This document shows, in pieces, positions 1 to 5,352 of a stretch of 5,352 bases of DNA; position 1 is the first letter of the stretch, and every line of letters begins with the position of its first letter. Under the pieces are notes generated by a model. It had not been told where the DNA came from. It saw only the letters and a list, made by a program, of their open reading frames with translations, and made no database searches. Origin of the DNA: Bacilli bacterium (GTDB taxonomy: Bacteria > Bacillota_I > Bacilli_A > ML615J-28 > CAG-313); assembly GCA_900770645.1 (NCBI GenBank), contig CAAGKY010000217.1, forward strand, positions 1-5,352. Direction: 5' to 3'. The translations under genes were made by a program, and so were the position numbers.

Positions 1-1133
1 ATCATGGTAAAGTTGAAGTTATTTCTAAAGTTAAAGTTGAAAATAAAGATGATTTATCATTAGCTTATACTCCTGGTGTTGCAGAACCTTGTAGAAAAAT
101 TGCTGAAAATCCTGCAGATGTTTATAAATATACATCTAAAGGTAATTTAGTTGCTGTTGTATCTGATGGTACTGCAGTTCTTGGACTTGGTGATATTGGT
201 CCTTTAGCTGGTATGCCTGTTATGGAAGGTAAAGCAATTTTATTTAAAAACTTTGCAAATGTAGATGCTTTCCCTATTTGTTTAGATACAAAAGATACAG
301 AAGAAATCATTGCAACTGTTAAAAGAATTGCTCCATGTTTTGGTGGTATCAATCTTGAAGACATTTCTGCTCCAAGATGTTTTGAAATTGAAGCACGTTT
401 AAAGAAAGAATTAGATATTCCTGTATTCCATGATGACCAACATGGTACTGCAATCGTTGTATGTGCAGGTTTAATCAATGCATTAAAACTTGTTGGTAAA
501 AAAATGGAAGATATCCATGTTGTAATTAATGGTGCAGGTTCTGCGGGTATTTCTATTTGTAAATTAATTTTACAATTTGGCGTTAAAGATATCGTATTAG
601 TAGACCGTCAAGGTGCTTTATGTCCTGGAGAAGATTGGATGAATCCAGCTCAAGCAGCAATGGCTGAAATCACTAACCCTAATAAACAAAGAGGTCCATT
701 AACAGAAATCATTAAAGATAAAGATGTATTTATTGGTGTTTCTGCTCCAAATGTTGTTACTCCTGAAATGGTTGGAACAATGGCAAATGATGCTATCGTG
801 TTTGCAATGGCTAATCCAACACCTGAAATTATGCCTGACCTTGCTAAACAAGGTGGTGCAAGAATTGTTGCAACAGGAAGAAGTGACTTCCCTAACCAAA
901 TTAACAACGTACTTGTATTCCCTGGTATTTTCAGAGGTGCTTTAGATGCTAAAGCAACTGATATTACAGAAGAAATGAAACTTGCAGCATCAAAAGCAAT
1001 TGCATCACTTGTAACAGATGAAGAATTAAATGAAGAATATATTATTCCTTCTCCATTTGACAAACGTGTTTGCCCAGCTGTTGCTACTGAAGTTGCAAGA
1101 GTTGCAAAAGAACAAGGTATTACAAAAGAATAA
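1..1133 (+). CDS. Malic enzyme (malate dehydrogenase, decarboxylating), 5'-truncated by window edge
   Basis: Oxidatively decarboxylates L-malate to pyruvate and CO2 with reduction of NAD(P); a cytosolic enzyme. The frame is open from base 3 with no start, so the gene begins upstream; 376 residues are present, and the short bacterial form is about 390-410, so roughly 10-30 residues are missing. Numbering from base 3: SLAYTPGVAEPCR holds the catalytic Tyr (Y22); MEGKAILFKNFANVDAFP holds the catalytic Lys (K77); E119-D120 in GGINLEDISAPR and D144/D145 in FHDDQHGTA are the expected divalent-metal ligands. The nucleotide-binding loop is GAGSAG (177-182), and an acidic residue, D201, ends the second strand (LVDRQG), which favours NAD over NADP. 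NPTPEI and NQINNVLVFPG are typical of the C-terminal half. It ends with TAA. There is no phosphotransacetylase extension of the MaeB type. It lies 62 bases before larA, on the same strand. Function is secure; cofactor choice is inference. Confidence 0.95.
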   Translation, partial: HGKVEVISKVKVENKDDLSLAYTPGVAEPCRKIAENPADVYKYTSKGNLVAVVSDGTAVLGLGDIGPLAGMPVMEGKAILFKNFANVDAFPICLDTKDTEEIIATVKRIAPCFGGINLEDISAPRCFEIEARLKKELDIPVFHDDQHGTAIVVCAGLINALKLVGKKMEDIHVVINGAGSAGISICKLILQFGVKDIVLVDRQGALCPGEDWMNPAQAAMAEITNPNKQRGPLTEIIKDKDVFIGVSAPNVVTPEMVGTMANDAIVFAMANPTPEIMPDLAKQGGARIVATGRSDFPNQINNVLVFPGIFRGALDAKATDITEEMKLAASKAIASLVTDEELNEEYIIPSPFDKRVCPAVATEVARVAKEQGITKE

Positions 1134-1141
1134 TAAAGAAT

Positions 1142-1169
1142 ATAATGTGCAATTTTTATTGCACATTAT
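1142..1169 (+). other. Intergenic hairpin between malic enzyme gene and larA
   Basis: A perfect 11-bp stem: 1142-1152 pairs with 1159-1169 around a six-base loop TTTTTA. Only three pairs are G-C. The 3' side continues ATTTCATAAAATG, with no proper U-tract, so it is not a convincing intrinsic terminator. It ends about 13 bases before the larA Shine-Dalgarno. It may be a weak terminator or attenuator, or an RNA-processing or stability element that sets different levels of the two cistrons. Which of these is unknown. Confidence 0.5.
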
Positions 1170-1195
1170 TTCATAAAATGAAAGAGGATAAAAAA

Positions 1196-2467
1196 ATGGT
1201 TAATTTAAAACTACCTTATTATAAAGGACATATTGAATGTAATTTACCAGAAGAATTAATTGCGGCAATACTAACTTCAAAAACAGAAAGTTACGTTCCA
1301 GAAAAAAGTGAAACTGAACTTGTAAGAGATGCATTAAAAAATCCTATTGCATCTAAACCATTATGTGAACTTGCAAGAGATAAAAAACATGTTGTTGTAA
1401 TTTCTAGTGACCATACACGTCCTGTTCCAAGTCATATTACAATGCCAATAATTTTAGAAGAAATTAGAAAATATAATAAAGATGTTAAAATTTCTATATT
1501 AATTGCAACAGGTATGCACCGTGCTTCTACTCATGAAGAATTAGTTAATAAATATGGTGAAAAGATTGTTAACGAAGAAACAATCGTTATGCATGATGCA
1601 TATATCGATGAAGATATGACATTCAAAGGTATTTTACCATCAGGTGGAGAATTATGGGTTAATAAACTTGTAGATGAAGCAGATTTATTAATCTCAGAAG
1701 GTTTCATTGAACCACATTTCTTTGCGGGATTCAGTGGAGGTAGAAAATCAGTATTACCTGGTATCGCTTCTAAAAAAACTGTATTATGGAACCACAACGC
1801 AAAATTCATCGCATCTAAAAACGCAAGAGCTGGTAACTTACAAGATAACCCAATTCATAGAGATATGCTATTTGCAGCTAAAGCAGCAAAACTTGCATTT
1901 ATTCTAAATGTTGTTATCAATGGAGAAAAGAAAGTCATCAAAGCATTTGCGGGAGACTTAGAAGAAGCACATGCTCACGGATGTGAACTTGTTAAAGATA
2001 TCGCGAAAGTTAATCCAATTTACTCTGATATTGTTATTACTACTAATGGTGGATATCCACTAGATCAAAATATCTATCAAACAGTTAAAGGTATGACAGC
2101 AGGAGAAGCTTGCGTAAATAAAGATGGAGTAATCATTATTTGTTCATCATGTGCTGATGGAACAGGTGGAGAATTCTTCTATAAGTTACTTGCAGATGAA
2201 CCTTCAGCTGAAGCAGCTTACCAAAAACTAAATGATGTTGAACCATCAGATACAGAATTTGACCAATGGGAAGCTCAAATTCTAGCTAGAATTTTATGTA
2301 AAGCACATGTTATTATTGTATCAGATAAATGCGATCCAAACATCATTACATCAATGCATATAGATCACGCATATACACTTGATGAAGCAATTAAAAAAGC
2401 TCAAGACTTAAAAGGAAAAGATATTAAAATCACTATTATTCCAGATGGAATAAGTGTAATATTCTAA
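1196..2467 (+). CDS. larA: LarA family nickel-pincer lactate (2-hydroxyacid) racemase
   Basis: 423 residues, practically the length of Lactiplantibacillus plantarum LarA (424). LarA interconverts D- and L-lactate by hydride transfer through a nickel-pincer nucleotide (NPN) bound covalently to a lysine. All known functional positions fall at identical numbers: D72 and R75 (SSDHTRP), H108 (ATGMHRA), H174 and K184 (IEPHFFAGFSGGRKSV; K184 is the cofactor-attachment lysine), H200 (VLWNH, axial ligand region), Y294, Q295 and K298 (DQNIYQTVKGM), and W358 (DQWEAQ). This supports ATG 1196, which is preceded by AGAGGA at 1183-1188; in-frame ATGs at 1145 and 1178 add 17 or 6 residues of unrelated sequence, and the first lies inside the hairpin. 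Cytosolic. The LarB, LarC and LarE genes that make NPN must lie elsewhere. LarA homologues also act on other 2-hydroxyacids, but the retained lactate-site residues make lactate the best guess. It is probably co-transcribed with the GNAT gene 10 bases downstream. Confidence 0.93.
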   Translation: MVNLKLPYYKGHIECNLPEELIAAILTSKTESYVPEKSETELVRDALKNPIASKPLCELARDKKHVVVISSDHTRPVPSHITMPIILEEIRKYNKDVKISILIATGMHRASTHEELVNKYGEKIVNEETIVMHDAYIDEDMTFKGILPSGGELWVNKLVDEADLLISEGFIEPHFFAGFSGGRKSVLPGIASKKTVLWNHNAKFIASKNARAGNLQDNPIHRDMLFAAKAAKLAFILNVVINGEKKVIKAFAGDLEEAHAHGCELVKDIAKVNPIYSDIVITTNGGYPLDQNIYQTVKGMTAGEACVNKDGVIIICSSCADGTGGEFFYKLLADEPSAEAAYQKLNDVEPSDTEFDQWEAQILARILCKAHVIIVSDKCDPNIITSMHIDHAYTLDEAIKKAQDLKGKDIKITIIPDGISVIF

Positions 2468-2477
2468 AACATAAAAT

Positions 2478-2984
2478 ATGATTTTTTTAAAAGAAGCAAA
2501 CTTTGAAGATATAGATAAAGAATATGAATTTGTTAAAGATATGCCACTAGATGAAAATGGATTAATGAATCAATGGCATGGCATAACTTATGATGACTTT
2601 AAAACCAAAGCCCTACCTGAAATGATAGCTTATTCAAAAGGTGAACAATTACCAATAGGGTATGTTCCTATGACATTTTTCTTCCTATGGGATGATGAAA
2701 AAATAGTAGGACAATTTCGCTTAAGACACTATCTAAATGATGCATTAAAAAATGGTGCAGGCCACATAGGTTATTTTATTAAAAATGAGTTTAGAGGAAA
2801 AGGTTACGGTAAAGAAGGGTTAAGATTAATTATCGATCAAAGTAAAAAAATAATTCCTGAAGATGAAATATATTTACGAGTTAACAAAGATAATATATCA
2901 TCACTAAAAATTATGATATATAATGGTGGATATATAGCATCCGAAGATGAAGATAAATATTATGTTAGAATAAGAATAAAGTAG
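2478..2984 (+). CDS. GNAT family N-acetyltransferase
   Basis: 168 residues with the GNAT acetyl-CoA-binding fold. Motif A is GHIGYFIKNEFRGKGYG (95-111); its R/G-x-G-x-G loop at R106-G111 binds the pyrophosphate of acetyl-CoA. Motif B is VNKDNISSLKIMIYNGGY (135-152), with the usual Asn (N139) and an aromatic after the final Gly. The N-terminal 60 residues carry the variable acceptor side. It resembles the predicted acetyltransferases grouped as COG3981; the substrate cannot be read from sequence. The start is 10 bases after the larA stop and there is no obvious Shine-Dalgarno (upstream TCTAAAACATAAAAT), so translation may depend on coupling or reinitiation from larA. The TAG stop lies inside the 5' arm of the following terminator. 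It uses more ATA isoleucine codons than larA. Confidence 0.88.
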   Translation: MIFLKEANFEDIDKEYEFVKDMPLDENGLMNQWHGITYDDFKTKALPEMIAYSKGEQLPIGYVPMTFFFLWDDEKIVGQFRLRHYLNDALKNGAGHIGYFIKNEFRGKGYGKEGLRLIIDQSKKIIPEDEIYLRVNKDNISSLKIMIYNGGYIASEDEDKYYVRIRIK

Positions 2985-3010
2985 GTTCAAAAAAAGAACC
3001 TACTTTATTT
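2974..3010. terminator. Bidirectional intrinsic terminator between convergent genes
   Basis: A perfect 13-bp stem pairs 2976-2988 with 2996-3008 around an all-A seven-base loop (2989-2995), with core GTAGGTTC/GAACCTAC; pairing extends one or two bases further out, including a G-T pair. The + strand continues TTATTTTATTTAT, and the - strand continues into a T-rich run (TTATTCTTATTC), so it can work both ways. The 5' arm contains the last codon and TAG stop of the GNAT gene; the 3' side reaches the stop codon of the recombinase gene. Confidence 0.85.
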
Positions 3011-3600
3011 TATTTATACATCTTTGAATACTTAAAAAATGTTCCATATTTCATATTAAGAATATTAGCTGCTTCTATATAAGACAATTCTTTTTTATGA
3101 AATTTAACAACAATTTCTTCAAAATTATCAGGTAATTTATATTTAGGTCTACCCATATGAACACCATTTTCTTTAGCTATTTTTATGCCTTCAGCTTGAC
3201 GTTGTCTAATATTCTCTCTTTCATTTTGGGCAACAAAACTGAGTACTTGTAAGACAATATCTGAAATAAATTTACCAACTAAATTTTTCCCATCTACCCT
3301 AGTATCTAACAGCGGGAAATCAATTACAAAAATATCTGCTCCAATTACTTTAGTAATTTCTTGCCATTCATTAATTATCATGTCATAATTTCTACCTAAA
3401 CGATCTATTGATTTAATTATCAACAGATCGTCTTTTTTTAGTTTAGATTTTAAAATTTTATAATTTTCTCTTTCAAAATCTTTACCACTTTGTTTATCAA
3501 CAAATATCTCTTTATCTGTCAAATTAAACTTATACATTTCTTTCATTTGTCTAGAAATGTTTTGTGTTAAAGTAGATACTCTAACATAACCATATTTCAT
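3010..3600 (-). CDS. Small serine recombinase (resolvase/DNA invertase family)
   Basis: 196 residues, the usual size for resolvase/invertase enzymes, which cut both strands at a 2-bp core through a 5'-phosphoserine link and exchange them by subunit rotation. Catalytic-domain residues match gamma-delta resolvase shifted by one: R7 and nucleophile S9 in YVRVST, S38 in DKQSGKDFER with R44, and D66, R67 and R70 in KSIDRLGRN. QNERENIRQRQAEGI (125-139) is the start of the long dimerisation/DNA-binding helix E. GRPKYKLP (150-157) is the arm that enters the minor groove, and 158-196 forms a short C-terminal helix-turn-helix (SYIEAANILNMKYGTFFKYS). All key residues are present, so it should be active. 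Its AAGGAGGT Shine-Dalgarno is at 3608-3615 on the - strand, 7 bases before the ATG. It is divergent from the lipoprotein gene, and the two inverted 23-base elements lie between them. No transposase or tnpB is visible. It could be an invertase or a resolvase; sequence alone does not decide. Confidence 0.93.
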   Translation of the reverse strand: MKYGYVRVSTLTQNISRQMKEMYKFNLTDKEIFVDKQSGKDFERENYKILKSKLKKDDLLIIKSIDRLGRNYDMIINEWQEITKVIGADIFVIDFPLLDTRVDGKNLVGKFISDIVLQVLSFVAQNERENIRQRQAEGIKIAKENGVHMGRPKYKLPDNFEEIVVKFHKKELSYIEAANILNMKYGTFFKYSKMYK

Positions 3601-3624
3601 ATGTGTACCTCCTTATTAAAGATC

Positions 3625-3653
3625 ATTATAATAAAATGTCCCTTCACTTTAAA
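3625..3653 (-). promoter_or_regulatory. Probable promoter of the serine recombinase gene
   Basis: On the - strand a consensus -10 TATAAT lies at 3630-3625, about 25 bases before the start codon and just ahead of the AAGGAGGT site. The best -35 at 17-bp spacing is a poor TTTAAA (3653-3648); a better TTGTTT at 3657-3652 is too far away (21 bp). The promoter lies outside the segment bounded by the inverted elements, so its orientation would not change if that segment inverted. Confidence 0.5.
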
Positions 3654-3689
3654 ACAAGAAAAATCACCCAAAAGGTGCTGTGTTAGGGA

Positions 3690-3719
3690 TATTTTATAAA
3701 GGTATAGTATTATAAAATA
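3690..3719. repeat. 30-bp dyad containing inverted element copy 1 (3695-3717): candidate recombinase site
   Basis: TATTTTATAA (3690-3699) and TTATAAAATA (3710-3719) are perfect 10-bp inverted arms around a 10-bp centre, with the dyad axis between 3704 and 3705. On the + strand, 3695-3717 reads TATAAAGGTA, six bases, TATAAAA, matching the - strand of 3823-3845 at 18 of 23 positions. A dyad of about 26-30 bp with a central 2-bp core (here AT) is the expected form of a serine recombinase crossover site. It lies about 100 bp upstream of the recombinase start. A transcription-factor operator is the alternative. Confidence 0.6.
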
Positions 3720-3777
3720 CTAATTTTTCTATAAATCTTAAAAATACACAAAAATGTAGTAAAAATTAACTACTAAT

Positions 3778-3806
3778 TTGCAAAAAGTGTCGAAAAGTGC
3801 TAAAAT
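3778..3806 (+). promoter_or_regulatory. Strong promoter for the lipoprotein gene
   Basis: The -35 TTGCAA (3778-3783) and -10 TAAAAT (3801-3806) are separated by exactly 17 bp, and the -10 carries an extended TGC just upstream (3798-3800). Transcription should start near 3813, giving a leader of about 50 bases. The spacer contains AAAAGTG twice (3783-3789 and 3793-3799) with a 10-bp repeat period, one helical turn, a possible regulator-binding site. The whole promoter lies between the two inverted 23-base elements. Confidence 0.75.
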
Positions 3807-3822
3807 ATATTCATAATTATAT

Positions 3823-3845
3823 TTTTATAGAGGTGTACCTTTATA
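3823..3845 (-). repeat. Inverted element copy 2: candidate recombinase site / 5'-UTR hairpin
   Basis: Read on the - strand this is TATAAAGGTA, six bases, TATAAAA, the same element as 3695-3717 in the opposite orientation. It is itself a near-perfect dyad (9-bp arms with one mismatch around the core AC/GT at 3835-3836), and its axis falls at the same internal position (between bases 10 and 11) as in copy 1. It is inside the predicted lipoprotein leader, where the RNA can form an 8-bp hairpin (3826-3833 with 3838-3845, one G-U pair, loop UGUA) seven bases before the Shine-Dalgarno run. It could therefore act in DNA, in RNA, or in both. Confidence 0.6.
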
Positions 3846-3862
3846 TACGCTAAGGAGGATAT

Positions 3863-5352
3863 ATGAAAAGACAACTAGTATTAATGTTAAGTTTAATATT
3901 TATGTTTACAATATTAGTAGGTTGCAATAAAGAAGAAGCAATCGAAAACATAGATATAATAAACTTACCAGAACAAATAGAAATAGGTACATTTGATGAA
4001 TGTAATATAAAGTTTAATATAACATATTCAGATGATACAACAGAACTAGTAGATGTAAAAGAAAAAGATATTCCAGAAGAATATCAACATTACTTATATG
4101 AAGAAGGAACACATAATTTTAGTTTCTTATATAAGGGGTATAAAGTTAAATTTAACATAACAATGTATGAGGTAAAATACACAGTTAAATTTATAAATGT
4201 ACTAGATGAAGTAGTAAAAGAATTAAAAGTAAAGAAAAATGAAAAAGTAGAATATCCAACAAAAGAAGAAATGTATGTAGAAGGATATCGCTTTTTAGAA
4301 ACATATGATAAAGATATAACATATGTAACAAGTGATGTAGAAATAAAAGGTAACTATGTAAAAACATGGATAGTTAAATTCTACAATGGATTAAATGAAG
4401 TAATATCAACTCAAATAGTAGATGATAAATCATCAGCACAATCACCAAGTGAAGAAGACATCAAAATTGATGGATATACATTTATAATGTGGGATAAAGG
4501 ATATACAAATATCACAAAAAATACAAATATATTTGGAATATATGAAGAAATAAATGTAGCATGTGAACATAATATAGTAGAAGCAACATGTACAAATCCA
4601 TCATATTGTAAAAAGTGTAATACAACATTTGGAAATGCTTTAGGACATGATTTAGTAATAGAAACAACATCTGCAACATGTACACAAGATGGACAAGAAA
4701 GAACATACTGTAAAAGAGAAGGCTGTACTTATGAAGAAACAAAAGTGCTTCCGGCAGGACATAACTACACAACAAAAGTAGTAAATCCAACATGTGAAAA
4801 AGAAGGTTATACACTACATACATGTACAGTATGTGGCAACACATATAAAGACACATATGTAGATGCATTAGGGCATGATGAAACAGATTGGATAATAGAT
4901 GAAGATTCAACATGTCAAAAAGAGGGAACAAAACATACAGAATGTGAAAGATGTAAAGAAACTATCCAAACAGCATCTATTCCAACAATAGATCATAATT
5001 ATGTAAATAATAAATGTACAATGTGTGGAAAAGAAAAAGAACCAAGTCCAGTAAGTTTAAACCCATATGAAGAAAATGGAAAAACATATATAAACTTTGG
5101 TAGATACCCTCAAACAGTTGTAAGTGATGAAAATCTAATAAAAGAATTAGATAAAATAAGACAAACTAATGAATATGGATATATAGAATATAATGGTGAA
5201 GAATATAAAAAACAAGTAGCCGATCCAGAACACTATACGTATACATTTAAGAATGGGACGAAAATATTAGAAGGAAAAACATACTATTTTAAAGTGGAAC
5301 CAATTAAATGGAGAGTACTAGAAACATCAAATGGAAGTTATAAACTATTATC
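3863..5352 (+). CDS. Multi-domain surface lipoprotein: B-repeats, His/Cys repeats, DUF6273-like domain; 3'-truncated
   Basis: Open for 496 codons to the window edge with no stop. ATG 3863 follows AAGGAGGA (3852-3859), a strong but closely spaced ribosome-binding site. Residues 1-21 are a lipoprotein signal (K2, R3, hydrophobic core, lipobox LVGC with C21), so the protein is exported and lipid-anchored. An Ig-like region (about 31-103) follows, then two InlB B-repeat/Flg_new-like modules (106-166, YTVKFINVLDEVV...; 169-229, WIVKFYNGLNEVI...). Residues 234-390 carry repeats with GH at 261, 299 and 337 and DH at 377, each followed by a Cys and a later Cys pair (C273/C283/C288, C311/C321/C324, C351/C361/C364, C385/C388), which suggests metal-binding or disulphide modules. 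From about 399, INFGRYPQT and YYFKVEPIKWRVLE resemble DUF6273, whose end lies outside the window. Isoleucine is almost always ATA, unlike the malic enzyme gene. The function is unknown; adhesion or surface sensing is a guess. Its promoter sits between the inverted elements beside the recombinase gene. Confidence 0.85.
   Translation, partial: MKRQLVLMLSLIFMFTILVGCNKEEAIENIDIINLPEQIEIGTFDECNIKFNITYSDDTTELVDVKEKDIPEEYQHYLYEEGTHNFSFLYKGYKVKFNITMYEVKYTVKFINVLDEVVKELKVKKNEKVEYPTKEEMYVEGYRFLETYDKDITYVTSDVEIKGNYVKTWIVKFYNGLNEVISTQIVDDKSSAQSPSEEDIKIDGYTFIMWDKGYTNITKNTNIFGIYEEINVACEHNIVEATCTNPSYCKKCNTTFGNALGHDLVIETTSATCTQDGQERTYCKREGCTYEETKVLPAGHNYTTKVVNPTCEKEGYTLHTCTVCGNTYKDTYVDALGHDETDWIIDEDSTCQKEGTKHTECERCKETIQTASIPTIDHNYVNNKCTMCGKEKEPSPVSLNPYEENGKTYINFGRYPQTVVSDENLIKELDKIRQTNEYGYIEYNGEEYKKQVADPEHYTYTFKNGTKILEGKTYYFKVEPIKWRVLETSNGSYKLL

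Larger units (their letters stand above)
3601..3862. other. Divergent intergenic region between recombinase and lipoprotein genes
   Basis: This 262-base, very AT-rich stretch has no coding potential that I can support. From left to right it holds the recombinase ribosome-binding site and promoter (- strand), a short CACC/GGTG hairpin (3665-3677), the first 23-base inverted element (3695-3717) inside a 30-bp dyad, a small GTAGT/ACTAC dyad (3756-3773), the lipoprotein promoter with an internal direct repeat (3778-3806), the second inverted element (3823-3845), and the lipoprotein Shine-Dalgarno (3852-3859). Confidence 0.8.

Noticed and set aside
122..1063. Minus-strand and alternative-frame open frames within the malic enzyme gene
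   Set aside because: They overlap a gene with clear catalytic motifs, show no recognisable motif of their own, and arise from the AT-rich codon pattern.
1141..1146. TATAAT as the -10 of a larA promoter
   Set aside because: No acceptable -35 at 15-19 bp (TATTAC at 17 bp; TTGCAA at 1102 is 33 bp away), and it is part of the hairpin stem.
1145..1195. Upstream in-frame ATGs (1145, 1178) as larA start
   Set aside because: ATG 1145 lies inside the hairpin and has no ribosome-binding site; ATG 1196 has AGAGGA at good spacing and gives exact residue-number agreement with L. plantarum LarA.
3010..3600. Recombinase as an IS607-type transposase (TnpA)
   Set aside because: IS607 TnpA has its DNA-binding domain at the N-terminus and is usually followed by tnpB; here the catalytic domain is first, the helix-turn-helix is C-terminal, and no tnpB is seen.
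3705..3728. TAGTATT/AATACTA hairpin followed by T5 as a + strand terminator
   Set aside because: The 7-bp stem has one G-C pair, there is no + strand gene ending upstream, and the bases are better explained by the larger 3690-3719 dyad.
4512..4931. Minus-strand open frame of 139 codons rich in Leu, Met, His and Tyr
   Set aside because: It is the antisense of the His/Cys repeat region of the lipoprotein; its low-complexity composition mirrors the ACA/ATA/GTA codons, and it has no family resemblance.
4562..5035. Repeats as a CRISPR array or DNA-level tandem repeat
   Set aside because: The periodicity exists only at protein level (GH and Cys spacing inside one reading frame); the DNA units differ and there are no spacers.

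Overview
The window is AT-rich DNA with low-GC Bacillota/Mycoplasmatota-style genes: strong AAGGAGG-type ribosome-binding sites, A/T-ending codons, AGA for most arginines, and a lipoprotein with Listeria-type B-repeats. A gut-associated Erysipelotrichales-like or related Bacilli/Mollicutes-related lineage fits best, but this is inference from gene content and codon use. Every tryptophan codon I read is TGG, and no reading frame contains TGA, so nothing suggests a TGA=Trp code.

Left half (1-3010): a metabolic block on the + strand. It holds a malic enzyme cut by the left edge, then a hairpin and a complete nickel-pincer lactate racemase (LarA) family protein that keeps every catalytic position of Lactiplantibacillus LarA with identical numbering. 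Ten bases later comes a GNAT N-acetyltransferase. A strong hairpin overlapping the GNAT stop codon closes the unit and also ends the convergent recombinase gene. Malic enzyme (malate to pyruvate) and LarA (2-hydroxyacid racemisation, typically D/L-lactate) together suggest C3/C4 hydroxyacid metabolism. The LarB/C/E genes that make the LarA cofactor are not in the window.

Right half (3010-5352): a small serine recombinase on the - strand, a 262-base divergent intergenic region, and a long lipoprotein gene on the + strand that runs off the right edge. The lipoprotein has a lipobox, an Ig-like region, two B-repeat-like modules, about four His/Cys repeats of roughly 38 residues, and a DUF6273-like domain.

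The most interesting signal is in the intergenic region. Two copies of a 23-base element (TATAAAGGTA, six variable bases, TATAAAA; 18 of 23 positions identical) lie in opposite orientation at 3695-3717 and 3823-3845. Each is itself a dyad, and both dyads are centred at the same point of the element. They enclose the only good promoter for the lipoprotein gene (TTGCAA, 17 bases, TGC-TAAAAT). With the serine recombinase gene next door, this has the layout of an invertible-promoter phase switch, here in the ON orientation. Inversion is a hypothesis: the central dinucleotides of the two sites differ at one base (AT versus AC), so the elements could instead be recombinase-binding operators.
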